NCBI GenBank assembly: GCA_963855995.1
Contig: OY979727.1
Span: 10,346,946-10,410,945 of the forward strand
DNA length: 64,000 nt
Origin: Muricea muricata
Lineage: Eukaryota; Cnidaria; Anthozoa; Malacalcyonacea; Plexauridae
Direction: 5' to 3'
Within the stretch, counting starts at the first letter, position 1, and each line of letters begins with the position of its first letter. The position numbers and the translations under genes were made by a program. Shown piece by piece: positions 35,940 through 46,721 of this stretch. The notes beneath the pieces are model-generated. The model was not told the DNA's origin, made no database searches, and saw only the letters and a list, made by a program, of their open reading frames with translations.

Positions 35940-37119
35940 CCTCATGAAAGAGTTTTCTACAGTAAACTTGCAATTTTGAACTATTTTAATATTTAATTAG
36001 CCCATTACAATACAAAATGTTAAATGTCTTGCTGGAACGAATCTAAAACCACCCTGGGCGCTAATTTATCATGATGCTGTATCGACTTAGGAATTGACAT
36101 CAGCTAATTTTTTTTATATATATTACCTCAAATTTTCAAGCCATGCAAAGATTCTTCAATCTTTGCAGCTAAAAAGCCTAAAAAATGCACCTGGTTGTAC
36201 AATTGTGTAACACTTCACCACTCATTACTTGAATTGCGGAACTTACAAGTTGATATGCTACACAGTGCATCCAATCACACCCACACTGTCTTAATTGAGA
36301 CATATAATTATCATGTTCTTCTCGTGTGCTAGTTTCAGAAGCTACGACAATTTTCATCGGTATTTTAAAGCGGAAATATTAATATTAGGTCAAGATCATT
36401 ATTCTGAAGAAGTTGTTTGCAAATAGTTGATCTATTTTTAACTCAGACATTTTGCGAAGGATGTTGCAACCATGGTGCCCCTGGCAGCCACATCACAATC
36501 CACTTCTGATGCTCAGGGTAGGAAATGATAATTTTGGGCCTAAGTTTTGTAGCGTTCACTCTGGCAATGAATGGTCTAGGAAAACGGCTACAGAAACGTC
36601 TAATCGACTTTTTTTATAAGTTACAGAGGATGAAGTGAATATTGGCAACAGATATCACGTGACTAAATCTGTTTCCAAATATTTGAAATTGATTTCTAAG
36701 GGAGTATCTGTCTGAAACATTTTAAATCTGCGTTCGATTGTAGGACATAAGAATTCTTTAATTTTTCATACATAGTTTCCTAATTCACGAGCACGTGGAC
36801 TAGCGGATTTAGCATGCACCGTCATCGCAAATTAAGGATATAAATATACCGTATGCGTAACTTCATAGGATTTCATGCCCTTAAATTTACATAAATGCCA
36901 CGGGACGTCCACGTGATGCACACGTCATGACACATGCTAGGAAGAAGTCGGCGCCGGGTGGTGTGAGCACGAGCATCTTTTGCATCGGTATTTTGTACTT
37001 TTTCAACTGAACAGTCAAGAGCATCTCTATAGTGAATGTTGGATGAAAATAATAACGCTTCCCCTTGAGACTCCTTTACAAAGTTTGATTTTTATTGATG
37101 AATTATCCCAAATTAGTTT
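35940..37119. other. Intergenic, no gene recognised
   Basis: AT-rich. A small hairpin (GCAAAGATT/AATCTTTGC) sits at about 36155-36178. No splice-bounded frame was convincing. Confidence 0.35.
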
Positions 37120-37401
37120 CTACTTGCGAATCGCCACGGGGGCGACACTTGCTTCGAAGATGGCAATTGTGGCACAACCTCTTTGCACAGTTACATGGAC
37201 ATTCTCTCTTGTAAAACCATGATATTCTTTTTTATGTGACTTGCAGTTGTCGAATTGATCAACACTGTACAAAATGTGCGGTGTTTTCCACAAGGATTGT
37301 TGACATACTGCGTTTAAATTAGACCCTACCGTTAGCTCTGCTCCGTTGTAAATCATGAAATTAGGGGCCTTAAGGCTACCGGACACGATAAGAGCCATTA
37401 G
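37120..37401 (-). CDS. Candidate exon of a small, possibly secreted protein
   Basis: An acceptor AACTTTTGCTCAG opens a phase-0 frame of 93 residues starting LMALIVSGSLK and ending VAPVAIRK at a stop. Three cysteines occur (NAVCQQSLW, DNCKSHK, RGCATIAIF). The segment VHVTVQRGCATIAIFEA resembles the strand preceding the loop in beta/gamma-crystallin-like modules (V-x-V-x-x-G-C-x-x-x-x-F), but only loosely. It lacks the C-x21-C pattern and L-x2-R-Y motif of its IL-17-like neighbours. A possible first exon is ATG CAC GAC|GTAAAC near 37737, with a TATATGA motif upstream. The start is unproven, and the internal ATG at 37398 is an alternative. I do not assign a function. Confidence 0.38.
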   Translation of the reverse strand, partial: LMALIVSGSLKAPNFMIYNGAELTVGSNLNAVCQQSLWKTPHILYSVDQFDNCKSHKKEYHGFTRENVHVTVQRGCATIAIFEASVAPVAIRK

Positions 37402-37988
37402 CTGAGCAAAAGTTATTCGTGTATGTTAGCTGAGCAGACATCTCGCCGTATGCGGGTGGATTTTACTGAGTATTATGTCTCATGTAACCTTTTTTCGCGT
37501 ATCAAACATGTTTGGTACAAGAGAGTCCGGAAAGGTTGCATGAGGCATCAAACTCCACCCGCTCACAGTGAACTAACAGGCACGGGTAACGTTTCCTCAG
37601 GCGATAGCTCTGGTCCGTGGCAGGCTTTATGAACACTGGGAGAAAAAGTGCATTAGACTTTATTTACTCATAGTCTTTCTCAAATCATTCTTACTTCATT
37701 GTATTATGCTAGCCATCGTCAAGTTTACGTCGTGCATATTAAGGTCTTCCAGAGCGTGGTACAGTCAGAAATGTTTTAATTGATCTTGATCAAGTACTCA
37801 GAACTGTGTAAGCTCTCTGCATTCATATAAAACTTCTTTACTCAATCTTAAATTGGTACTTTTTGTGTAGGGGTAGCTCAGTAACTTTATGTCCTGGTAT
37901 AAATGGACCGATTAATGTAAAAAGATCAAGGCATTTGGACGAGGATCCTTGTTAATCTTTCCTCGCTAATGTGGCGTAATTAGGCAAG
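37402..37988. other. Possible 5' region of the preceding candidate; otherwise empty
   Basis: Contains the tentative three-codon first exon (about 37737) of the 37.1-kb candidate. No other feature seen. Confidence 0.3.
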
Positions 37989-38468
37989 CTTGTACCTCAA
38001 TTGAAATATCAACCCACGATTTCTGCTCGATCAACGCATGCATCTCAAGCACCTGTGCTTAACTTTACATGGAATTAAAACAGGAACCGGAGAATTAAGT
38101 AGTTTTTGGCAAGGTGGACGGGAATGTGAGTTTTTAGTTTGTGGAACCGTGTTCGGGTGGAATTTTCATTCATGTTTGAAAAACACGAGGTTTGCAATGA
38201 TGTCCACACCCACTTCCACGGGGGAGGGTTGATTTGGAGCACGTGCTTGTGGACGTCATTGCAAACCTCGTGTTTTTCAAACATGAATGAAAAATTCATC
38301 CGAACACGGTTCCACAAAACTAAAAACCCACATTCCCGTCTACCTTGCCAAAAACTACTTAATTCTCAGGTTCCTGTTTTAATTCCATGTAAAGTTAAGC
38401 ACAGGTGATTGAGATGCACGCATTGATCGAGCATAAATCGTGGGTTGATATTTCAATTGAGGTACAAG
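37989..38468. repeat. 480-bp near-perfect palindrome
   Basis: CTTGTACCTCAATTGAAATA at the left edge is exactly mirrored at 38449-38468. The arms, about 225 bp each, stay nearly identical inward, including AAGCACCTGTG, CTTAATTCTC, GAACCGTGTTCGG and AAACATGAATGAAAA, to a centre near 38220-38235. The few differences (for example CAAGGTGGACGGGAATGTGA against the mirrored TGTGGGAATGTAGACGG-like segment) show it is recent or kept uniform by gene conversion. Frames on opposite strands here are mirror copies. Either a fold-back transposon or an inverted duplication. Confidence 0.92.
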
Positions 38469-38900
38469 TGCACTTTCTTGCAATTTTTATCCCTGGGTTA
38501 CGAATTCTAAAAGTTATGCACCTGTCCCTAAAACATGCAGTGGTTTATCTATATGAATTACAGTTTTTTGAAAGTATGATCTTTCAATTTTAGTTAATGT
38601 TATAAACTTTGAAGTATTATTAGCAAAAGCGTATTATTATGTTTCGTCTTGCCATTAAAATCAATATACGTTTCACATGGAATAATTGCTGCATTATGGG
38701 GGCCTTCAAACATTGCGGAGTGAAGACTAATTAATTCTGTTGAATGAGTCTTCAAGCATTGAATGAAGACCAATTTGATCTTGCATTTAAAATCAATATA
38801 CGTTTAATATAGGTCTTCGAACCTTGCAGAATGAAGTCTAATTGTAAATTTTAATACTAAGAAGTCCTTTACAGATTTGCATAATATCGGCTAACCATAT
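38469..38900. other. Short internal repeat, no gene
   Basis: AAATCAATATACGTTT occurs twice (about 38659 and 38789), each followed by an AGTCTTC/GAAGTCTAATT-type block, an old duplication of roughly 130 bp. Nothing coding. Confidence 0.5.
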
Positions 38901-39068
38901 AAGTTTAGTGCTGTCGAAACACCACGTAAATTAATTATCGCAAAGCTTTCGTTTTCTAAGCTCGGATCCTCATCATTATTAGCACTAATGAAGATCAGAG
39001 CCAGGTTATAGTACGGAACGAAAGCTATTCAATAATAAATTTACGTGGTGTTTCGACAAAACTAAACT
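38901..39068. mobile_element. Snap-back MITE, family 'GTGGAAACACCACG' (copy 1)
   Basis: Arms AGTTTAGTGCTGTCGAAACA and TGTTTCGACAAAACTAAACT. Inward blocks CCACGTAAATTAATTATCGC, AAAGCTTTCG and CTAAGCTCGGATC are mirrored after the loop TCATTATTAGCACTAATGA. Same family as 42884-42967 and 55985-56144. Confidence 0.85.
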
Positions 39069-40358
39069 CTAGGTGTAATAAACCTGTGTTAAGTTTAGCA
39101 CGATGAGTTCTTGAAAAGAAGCATTAATAGTAGTGTTATGTAAACATTATAGTTTTATTTTTATAATAAATTTTAACCCGTTCAGTTCCATCCATTATAC
39201 CGCACATCACATGTCTCACATTAGAAAAAGGATGTGCAAGGCTTAAACCTTTGACCAGGACATTATTAAAACTAGTTCTGTAAGTCAAACAAAAATATTT
39301 GATATTTGTATTACAAAATCAGTTTTATAGATGTCTGTAAGCTTTTCATGAACCTGTTTTGCTCGTAGCTCTAATAAAGATATTATTGCTCATTGTATGA
39401 CATCTTTTGGGCTGAAATGTTTATTTTTAAATCAGTCTCATGCTTCCAGTTTCAACGTATTCCGAATACGTAATCCCCATAGGTGGTTCACGCGCACAAC
39501 TTAATTGAATGGATGTCCTGCAGAGATGTTTCTTTCATGTACAAAACTGCTTTTTACCGGAAGAGCTAGTTGCATAGCAACTTCAAACATCCAAATATTG
39601 CGCAAGTTGGCCACAAGACTATACAGTAATCTTTACTTGGTGGAGATTTGATTCTGGTTTGAATGATTCTTTCATGAATTCGAATTCATCAATTTTCGAC
39701 TCGTGTTCTGTCAAGTCCACAATATATAACATCCAGAGTTGTCAACTTTTGGCAGGAAGTCCAGTGAAATTAACATATGCACAGGATTACACAGCAATCT
39801 TTGTCCATAAGAATATTAATTCTTTTCGATACCATCATGAAAGCTTAATTTTTGGCGCATTTGAATTCATCAATTTATGAAGACAAAATATGTAACTTCT
39901 ATCTCCAATTCAAATTTCAACAGGAAATTGAAACTAAAACGTGCTTGACATACCTCATTCAATTGGCATGCGCAACGGACTCTTGCTGTTTGTACGAATA
40001 ATTTTTTTTATTTTCGCTTCCATCGAGAAAGAGCACCTTCTGACGAAACTAGTAAATGAAAACTTAGTGGAGTTATAATTTTATATAGGTTCAGTTGTTC
40101 TTTGGCTACTTCCAACACTCGATCGTACGTCGATTGATATGAATAGATAACCGCATACTGGTGCTTGAGAAAGAATAATCTAGGCGCTATATTATAAACT
40201 AAATATTTTTTACTTTTGAAGTTTAAAATTGGTTAATTCTACTAAAATTTCCGACAGAATGACTAAAAAGCTTGAATTCAAACCAAAACTAGGATTGCCA
40301 ATTGGAAAATAATTATTCGGCGACTACAAACCTAATTTAACAAGGTTTATAAATAACA
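39069..40358. other. Intergenic, no gene recognised
   Basis: AT-rich sequence. A 73-codon plus-strand frame at 39659-39880 shows no domain or splice support. Confidence 0.35.
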
Positions 40359-40571
40359 TCAAACCTCGTCTAGAAAAAAAGAGGAAAAACATGCTTGAGA
40401 TTCCTTCACGCTCCAAAATCGTTTAAACGACCGGCTATAGTTATCGATATCAATTGGTTGCACGCGCGCTTGCGTTTCTACAAACAAAATATCATAACAA
40501 GCAGATTTAGGTGGTGTGGAAGACAAAGATAGACAAATTAAATAAACTAGGTTTAACATTTCTTTGTTGAT
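40359..40571 (-). CDS. Candidate signal-peptide exon of a small secreted protein
   Basis: A good acceptor (GCGTGTTGTTTCAG) opens a phase-0 frame of 70 residues. After INKE comes MLNLVYLICLSLSSTPPKSA, a credible signal peptide with a cleavage-type end. A short mature part starts CYDILFVETQARVQ and contains NYSRSFKRFW and one further cysteine before the stop at 40359. Position and layout (phase-0 acceptor inside the signal peptide, minus strand between IL-17-like genes A and C) resemble the neighbours, but the IL-17 signature is absent. It could be a decayed paralogue, an unrelated peptide gene or chance. The methionine at 40559 is an alternative start. No first exon was identified. Confidence 0.33.
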   Translation of the reverse strand: MNKEMLNLVYLICLSLSSTPPKSACYDILFVETQARVQPIDIDNYSRSFKRFWSVKESQACFSSFFLDEV

Positions 40572-40619
40572 CTGAAACAACACGCATGATTCGAAATTCC
40601 TGTTCCTAAGCACCAAATA

Positions 40620-41951
40620 GCCTTCTTCTGTAGTATTTAAATATACTGTGTACTTTATTTGTAAATAGACTCAAATAGCATTTACACACTATTTCTTCAT
40701 TAGTTTTCATTGAAATAGTATGTAAACTCACAAAAACAAATATTGGCACTAGTCTTTACACCAGAATTTACATGCATAGCGTGTAAGATTTGACTTTCTT
40801 CACTTTTTTACGTGCTATGTGAAGCATAGTTTAAAATCCATTATCAATATATATTTTATAGAAAGTTTAACATGTTATTTTGAATTTATATAATACTATG
40901 TCAAAATATGTATTTGTCATATTCTGTGAGGAATGTGATTTGCAGCCTTTTTACAAAATAAAGTGCACAATATTTACAGGCAAGTAATATATATATGGAA
41001 TAAGAATTTGCGTCTAAAAAATCAAACATCACGGAAATTGATTTCAATCTGGTGACTTCCTGTCTTTTTTTCGTGTTTTGAACGTGATATTTTGCTGTTT
41101 TATGATTAGTAAATTGCTGAGAACTAGAATTTCTCAGAAGATTGTGGATTTAGGTACGATTATGATGTTATTGCATCAAATTATGATGCTATTGCATCAA
41201 AATTTTGTAATATGATCAAGGTCCACCATTTTTGACTTCATCTATTTAGTTTTGTTTTTACGGATAAAGACATCGCTCTAGATATAAGCTTAGGTTTATA
41301 TCAAGTAAAAAGGTTTGAAAAGGTTAGAGATCGTTTTCAAATTTGTTTGGCAAGATGTGCAATGATGAATTCTAGTTCAGCCATGATAAATCAAATTGCT
41401 GCAAGTTATGGTACATGGTTTCAAAGAAATTCAAATTAGCAGCAACCTGTTGTGTTAATTTGACAGCTCTGAACGCTTGGAGCTAATTGCTACACCAAGA
41501 TCTTATGCAATAATAGGAAATATAATAGATGACAACGTTTTCCTGTTCCAATGTGCACAAGATCTTATGCATGTTTTCTCAGTAGATCTTGTGCGAATAA
41601 TTAATTCCAAGCGACCAAGACGATCAATTTAATGATGTAGTTGAGGTTAATTTAAATTTCAAAGGCGTCTACTTTTTTATATTTTTTACACCCTTGGGGA
41701 AGCCATTGTATGTAACAATCTTTCTATGATAAGTGTGTTCTTCCAGTTTTATTCTTTTAGGAGTCTTGAACTGGCATAAAATCCAGGCACCGTATTTTAT
41801 GCGGTGTATTTTGTGGCAATGTTTGGATTCCTGCTAAATCGAGCCTCGATATTTCTTTATACACCTAACCTGCATAAAATTTTTAATCCAACTATAATCA
41901 AATTAACCAGGACTAAAAGAATAAAAATAATAGATATAGAATACACATGTC
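40620..41951. other. Intergenic, no gene recognised
   Basis: Very AT-rich. A short duplication ATTATGATG(C/T)TATTGCATCAA occurs in tandem at about 41159-41201. Nothing else. Confidence 0.4.
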
Positions 41952-42094
41952 CAGTAGCGAAGCCAGCCCGACAATTTGGTCATGCTATGCAAATTTAAAT
42001 CATTATCGTTATACATTTCCTTAGAAATACATCCTTATAAACACTGAAAAATTTGCATTTGCAAGACCAAATGTCGGGCTGGCTTCGCCATTTC
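41952..42094. mobile_element. hAT-like MITE with 8-bp target-site duplication (copy 1)
   Basis: Starts CAGTAGCGAAGCCAGCCCGA and ends TCGGGCTGGCTTCGCC. CACATGTC lies immediately before (41944-41951) and after (42095-42102) the element, a perfect 8-bp duplication as made by hAT-superfamily transposases. Interior blocks TTTGGTCATGCTATGCAAAT also occur in the copy at 44001-44151. Confidence 0.88.
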
Positions 42095-42503
42095 ACATGT
42101 CTCCACTTTTTGCTGAGCGTGTCCTTCGAAATGCTGCTGATCGGACAGTGATTCCTTCACCCCGCAAAACTCCCTGCCACTGGAGATTGAGACCAGCCAA
42201 AATGTCCTTCAAAATCCGCTATTTTGTGGGGACAAATTTTTACTGAGATGTGTGTCTCGTTGCTATGCGGTGAATTAAACAGCAGGAGACCGAACATGGA
42301 ATATTAAACAATTATGTTAATCAGGTTATTTTGAGAGACCTTTTTAAGTTCTTTTTATGTGATTTTGCTGTCATGGTAACCACAAAAAATATTCCGGTTT
42401 ATTTGTCTGGCATACTAACATTGACTAAAGTAAGAGTTGCGAGTTGCTTGCATGGCTAAAAGAATAGCTCAGAATCCAGTAGGCTTTAACATAATGCAAA
42501 CAT

Positions 42504-42660
42504 CAAATCAAATCAAATACTTTATTGGGTAAAAACATCATTACTGATTGCCCAGTATTAAATTAAATTAATAATCATAAGTTAGATAATGATAATCATT
42601 AGATTGATAATTATAAGTTCTCTCGCAAAATGAAAGAATCAATTGAAATTCAGAAGCACA
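42504..42660 (-). repeat. Probable LINE 3' end
   Basis: On the minus strand the sequence ends CCCAATAAAGTATTTGATTT followed by GATTTG repeats, a polyadenylation-signal-plus-microsatellite terminus typical of LINEs. The block TTACTGATTGCCCAGTA upstream is repeated at about 43010. No coding remnant. Confidence 0.5.
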
Positions 42661-42883
42661 GTACGATAGATCAGGTGGGTAAGTCACTGGATAGTACGTG
42701 GCGCGCTCTCTTTACTGTGGCAAATTGATTGCTCTCTCTTTGCGCGCGTGAATTAATTACAACCTTTTTTGCTTGTTAGATTTGACGTAGTAGATTTAAC
42801 CGTTTAATTAACATTCAAATCACGCGAGCATACAAATCACGACATTTTACCTACTGAAGGGACGTGTGAATTTAAATTAGTCG

Positions 42884-42967
42884 CATCATTATTAGCACTG
42901 ATGAAGATCCGAGCTTACGGAGCGAAAGCTCTGCGATAATAAACTTAGGTGGTGTTTCCACAAAATT
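42884..42967. mobile_element. Half copy of the 'GTGGAAACACCACG' MITE (copy 2)
   Basis: Contains the loop TCATTATTAGCACTGATGA, then GATCCGAGCTTACGG, GCGAAAGCTCTGCGATAATA and the terminus GGTGTTTCCACAAAATT. The left arm is missing, so the element is truncated at its loop. Confidence 0.85.
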
Positions 42968-43142
42968 ATATTTTAATTTGATATTCACCATGCAAACATA
43001 CAAGGAACTTATTACTGATTGCCCAGTAGTTTTCATGATGTCCCTCCAATTATGATAAGTGAGTGCAAAATCTAATGTGTACAAAAACGAGTGGAACGTT
43101 CTAAGCCACAAATATTGGTTTTACACCAGAAATTTTACACAT

Positions 43143-43338
43143 AAAGGCCTATCTACGCGATATGATTTGTCGCATGCAATTCGTACTCTGGCGTATGAAA
43201 ACTAGCGCTGATGTCAGATTTTTAGTCGTTCGCTGATGGCGAAATTTGAAATCTTACGTTTTTTACGCGTATTTACTCGATCACATGTACCAGAGTAAGA
43301 ATCGCATGCGACAAATCGTATCGTGTAGATAGGCCTTA
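43143..43338. mobile_element. MITE, ~195 bp, ~45-bp terminal inverted repeats
   Basis: AAGGCCTATCTACGCGATAT at the left continues GATTTGTCGCATGCAATTC. The right end mirrors it with GAATCGCATGCGACAAATC and GTGTAGATAGGCCTT. The interior is non-coding. Confidence 0.82.
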
Positions 43339-43536
43339 AAGAACAACCATGCAGAAGAACCTCTTCTAACCTTGCAAAATGTCCCCCAATTTTGAACTTA
43401 AAGTTGTCAGTGTAGGTAGTGGAGTGAAAAGATAGTATAGATCAGTTCTTTTTCTATCTTAAATGCTAAAATGGAATTAGTGTCTCCCTATACTTTTGCA
43501 ACTCACTGACCAGAAATCATGGCAAAACAACCTTGA

Positions 43537-43780
43537 CTTTGGTCAGTGTTCAGTATTCCCTATTTTCACTAATTCCCGCAGTGCTGTGCGTGCGCATTGT
43601 TTGGGGTGCCAAATTCCACCAGGGAAGAATGAAGGGGAGAAGGGAAAGAATGGAAAGAGATTTTTGTATAGCTAGAACGCAATGACATTTTGTTTTGATT
43701 TTCACGGGATTTGTTGCCCCCAAACGATGCGCTCGCATAGCATTATGATATTTAGTGAAAATAGTGAATTGACCACCAGA
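43537..43780. mobile_element. MITE-like element, ~70-bp imperfect inverted ends
   Basis: Left CCCTATTTTCACTAATTCCC, then GTGCGCATTGTTTGGGG, opposed by CCCCCAAACGATGCGCTCGC, then TTTAGTGAAAATAGTGAATT at the right. Divergence between arms is about 20 percent. Confidence 0.65.
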
Positions 43781-44000
43781 ATCCACATAATAAACATGCG
43801 TGAGGCGTGCGACGTGCGTGTGGAGAAAAAGTTCAAAGATTTGAATGACTTTAGTGAGTATCTTCAGACATCCAACAATTACATTAAAAATGGCGACGTT
43901 AGTTTTAGATCATCTTTATTTCAATACGCTCGGTCTACATTCATATCCCTGAATTCATATACTACAGAGGTTTTGATAAGTTACATGCACCAATTTATAT

Positions 44001-44151
44001 CAGTAGCGAAGCCAGCCCGACATTTGGTCATGGAAATGCAAATTTTTCTGTGTTTTTGACCGTATAAGGAATGAATTTCTTAAGAAATGAATAATGATAA
44101 TGATTTAAATTTGCATAGCATGACCAAATTGTCGAGCTGGCTTCGCTACTG
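44001..44151. mobile_element. hAT-like MITE with 8-bp target-site duplication (copy 2)
   Basis: Starts CAGTAGCGAAGCCAGCCCGA and ends GAGCTGGCTTCGCTACTG, with exact 13-bp outer inverted repeats (CAGTAGCGAAGCC). The flanks ATTTATAT (43993-44000) and ATTTATAC (44152-44159) are an 8-bp duplication with one mismatch. Its asymmetric interior is inverted relative to the copy at 41952. It lies about 100 bp downstream of the stop codon of IL-17-like gene C. Confidence 0.88.
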
Positions 44152-44250
44152 ATTTATACAGAAAATAAGCATAGATTTCAACTACATTAAATACTTATTC
44201 GTCCATTACAAATCAATATTCTATCCATTTAAAAATTCAAGATCAGCGGC

Positions 44251-45265
44251 TTAACGGCTGGTTGGATCATAAACGAAGGCCACCGCGAGCCTCACGGCCT
44301 TCCAAACCAAAACATGTCGTCCTGTGATTTGGTCGCATTCCTTTTTAAGAACCTTATGCCAATAATATCTCGGAGAGCATAGAAACGCAGAACAATTGTT
44401 ACAAATCGCTTCTGGGAGCTCGTGGGGCAGTCTTGCATGATCTTTGTTTGCAACATAGGTAAAATTGCAGTGACCTCCCGTCGGATGGCCGGTTGGATCT
44501 TTGCTCTGCGTCGAAGAACTTTGGAATTTCGCCAAGAGTTGATAGCGAGCGCGCAGGTCACTCACATTGGATCGATTTACAGGGAAGCAAGATCGGCCAG
44601 CTGAGGTTTGCCCGGTAATTCCAATGAGGAAAAGAAGAAATGACGCAAAATACTGTAAAATAATTTAAAACCTTCAGTCTTCGCATGCATGGCTCTTCAG
44701 TGATAACCTAGTTTGGGAGTGGGTTTGACCAGGGCACACGAAAGAAAGGATCGTTGATAATGTCAGTATATGTAAAGGAAATTACAAACAAACAACCAGT
44801 GTAACAGGCAGGATATGATCAATGAATTAGGCTGAGAAGAAAAAGTCTCGGATAAACATGATGTGTAAACTGAGCCATAAACTGAGCCATAAGAAAGTAC
44901 ATTAAGATGAAAGTGATCAACTTCTATTAAATAACGAATTAGAGATACATGTGGTAGCCATAATTTTAAATGTTTTACCGAAAATCAATCAACGGATGTC
45001 TTCAAATATTTTTTCTTTCCTTCGAGCATATAAAGAATGGCACTTGCAATTGTTCAAGAATTGCATAATGCAATTCTTGAACAATTGCAAGAAGCACGTA
45101 CTAATTAATATGAATTCAGAGTCTTTTTAAATCTAAGCTTATAAGATTTTTTATTCAGCGAATACACAGAATGTGATACCTATATACTTTTATACCGACT
45201 ATTTAGATATACACATGACATAAAGCAAGTAATTTTTTTTCATTGAAACTCACCCGTAAGTTCAT
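44251..45265 (-). CDS. IL-17-like secreted cytokine (copy C, 137 aa)
   Basis: Exon 1 (45265-45254) encodes only MNLR and ends at CGG|GTGAGT in phase 0. Exon 2 (44652-44251, acceptor AAATTATTTTACAG) completes a clear signal peptide (YFASFLLFLIGITGQTSA) and the mature chain to TAA. The core reads C-NFTYVANKDHARLP, with C66, C88, C91 and C96 giving the same C-x21-C-x2-C-x4-C spacing as copies A and B. LRARYQLL matches their L-x2-R-Y motif, and the chain ends in strand-like KAVRLAVAFVYD. Pro-Trp of the IL-17 signature is replaced by Asn-Phe, and an acidic loop replaces D-x-D, so this copy is the most diverged. An extra cysteine (C110) lies in the loop before the last strand, comparable to C119 of copy B. 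Sequons occur at NRS, NVS and NFT. Function by family: an extracellular immune cytokine. Confidence 0.78.
45043..45091. repeat. Perfect 49-bp palindrome (24-bp arms, 1-bp centre)
   Basis: CTTGCAATTGTTCAAGAATT pairs exactly with AATTCTTGAACAATTGCAAG. It lies in the single intron of IL-17-like gene C, so it would be transcribed and would form a strong hairpin in the pre-mRNA. Confidence 0.92.
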
Positions 45266-45379
45266 CTCTCGATTGTAACTTTTGTACGTATATTAACTTA
45301 TGTAACTTTTGTATCCAATCTTATAATATACACCTTGAATTGCTGTTTTGTGATTTGCTCGTAACAGTCTCGGTCGCTG

Positions 45380-45387
45380 TTTTTATA
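45380..45387 (-). promoter_or_regulatory. TATA box of IL-17-like gene C
   Basis: CTATAAAAACAGC on the minus strand, about 118 bp upstream of the start codon. Transcription would start near 45350-45355, within a CAAATCACAAAACAGC sequence like the CAAGCAAAACAAGCAA region below the TATA box of gene B. Confidence 0.55.
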
Positions 45388-45399
45388 GCAAAAGTTTGC

Positions 45400-46721
45400 G
45401 TTAAAAATACCTGCATTTTGTAATGATAGGCTGAAACGCGCTTTTAAGCGCCTCGCTGCGTGTTGCTAAATTCAAGGAAGCACCATATACTTTATATTTA
45501 CGTGTCAATGTACATCAGGGAAACATTATACTTGCGGGAAGTTCATTCCTGAAAGAAACAATGAGAGTTACATAAGCGATTTTGTAAACAATTTTTTACT
45601 TGCATACATTCGCTCTATTCGTTTAAATGTGCGATGTAAAAAAATGCTACCATTTTTTCGGTCAAATTCATTTGATAGTCGACAAATTTCTTTAGGTATT
45701 TGTTCATATTTGTTCAATATGTATACCGAGTCTTTCTCAAATGAACGTTAAGTTAGGGCTAATTAGAGCTATATATTATTTTTTATACTGTTTTGTTTTA
45801 ATGCGGTGTCTGATTAATAAAATAACAAACCAATTATTGCTGTAACGAGTTTGTCTAAAGTAAAATTTCACGCCACTTCAACGCGGTATTTTTTATTGCG
45901 ACATGCTATGCGAACCCAGTGACGTGAATAACGCCATTTAACATACTATATTTTCCGCAGCGGTAGTCGACATCCCGAATTCCAAGTCACCTGCGTGGCT
46001 TTGAAAGCGACCGTGGCATGATCGATCGAAACACTCAAGCATGTTTTGCACAAAGTTATTTTTAAAACATGGTTTAATCTCGCTAAAATATAGAGAAATC
46101 TTTCCGTGGCATCCGGACTACAAATTTCTGAATCAATTTAGGGGCGAAGGGTGGGAGGTAAATTTGCTGGTACGAGCACCAACAAGATTTAAACACCTTC
46201 TTTCGATAATATTTCTTTCGATTGCCGACATTTTTCCGACTTTTAAAAGATTACTGCCACAGTACGGTATGGCGGACGATTGTTATTGTTTACATTCTTT
46301 TTTATTTTGTCAACGACTAAAAATTATTTAAAAAATAACTTGTTTGCTTCAATCTGAATAAAAATCAGGTAAAATAATCATAGATTCACAAAAGAGTACT
46401 TTGCTTTACGTTTATATTTACCTTTATCGTGTTCTCCCAAACAAAATGGCCGCCAGCAGCAACTTGAGCTCGCAATATGACGAGTGCATGACAGTAATCC
46501 TTAAACAAAGTGTAGCAGCAAAAACAACCATGTGTCAACATAAAAAAATTCGTAATGTTTGCTTATTTTTTAAAAATTTATTGGCCGTGTTTTTCCTCCG
46601 CGTGGAAAGACTGAGTTCGACATATATATTAACATATAGCCATCCATATTGGGATATATTCATTTGATTCAGACACGCTGCTCAGAGAACGTTGCTTCGT
46701 CTGCGGTATAGCCTGGTTAAA
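45400..46721. other. Intergenic; presumed promoter of the EF-hand gene at right end
   Basis: Two plus-strand frames (46041-46331, 46401-46667) look accidental. AAAATGGCCGCCAGCAGC at about 46444 resembles a YY1/Kozak-like start region but leads to no recognisable protein. No TATA box with good spacing was found. Confidence 0.35.
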
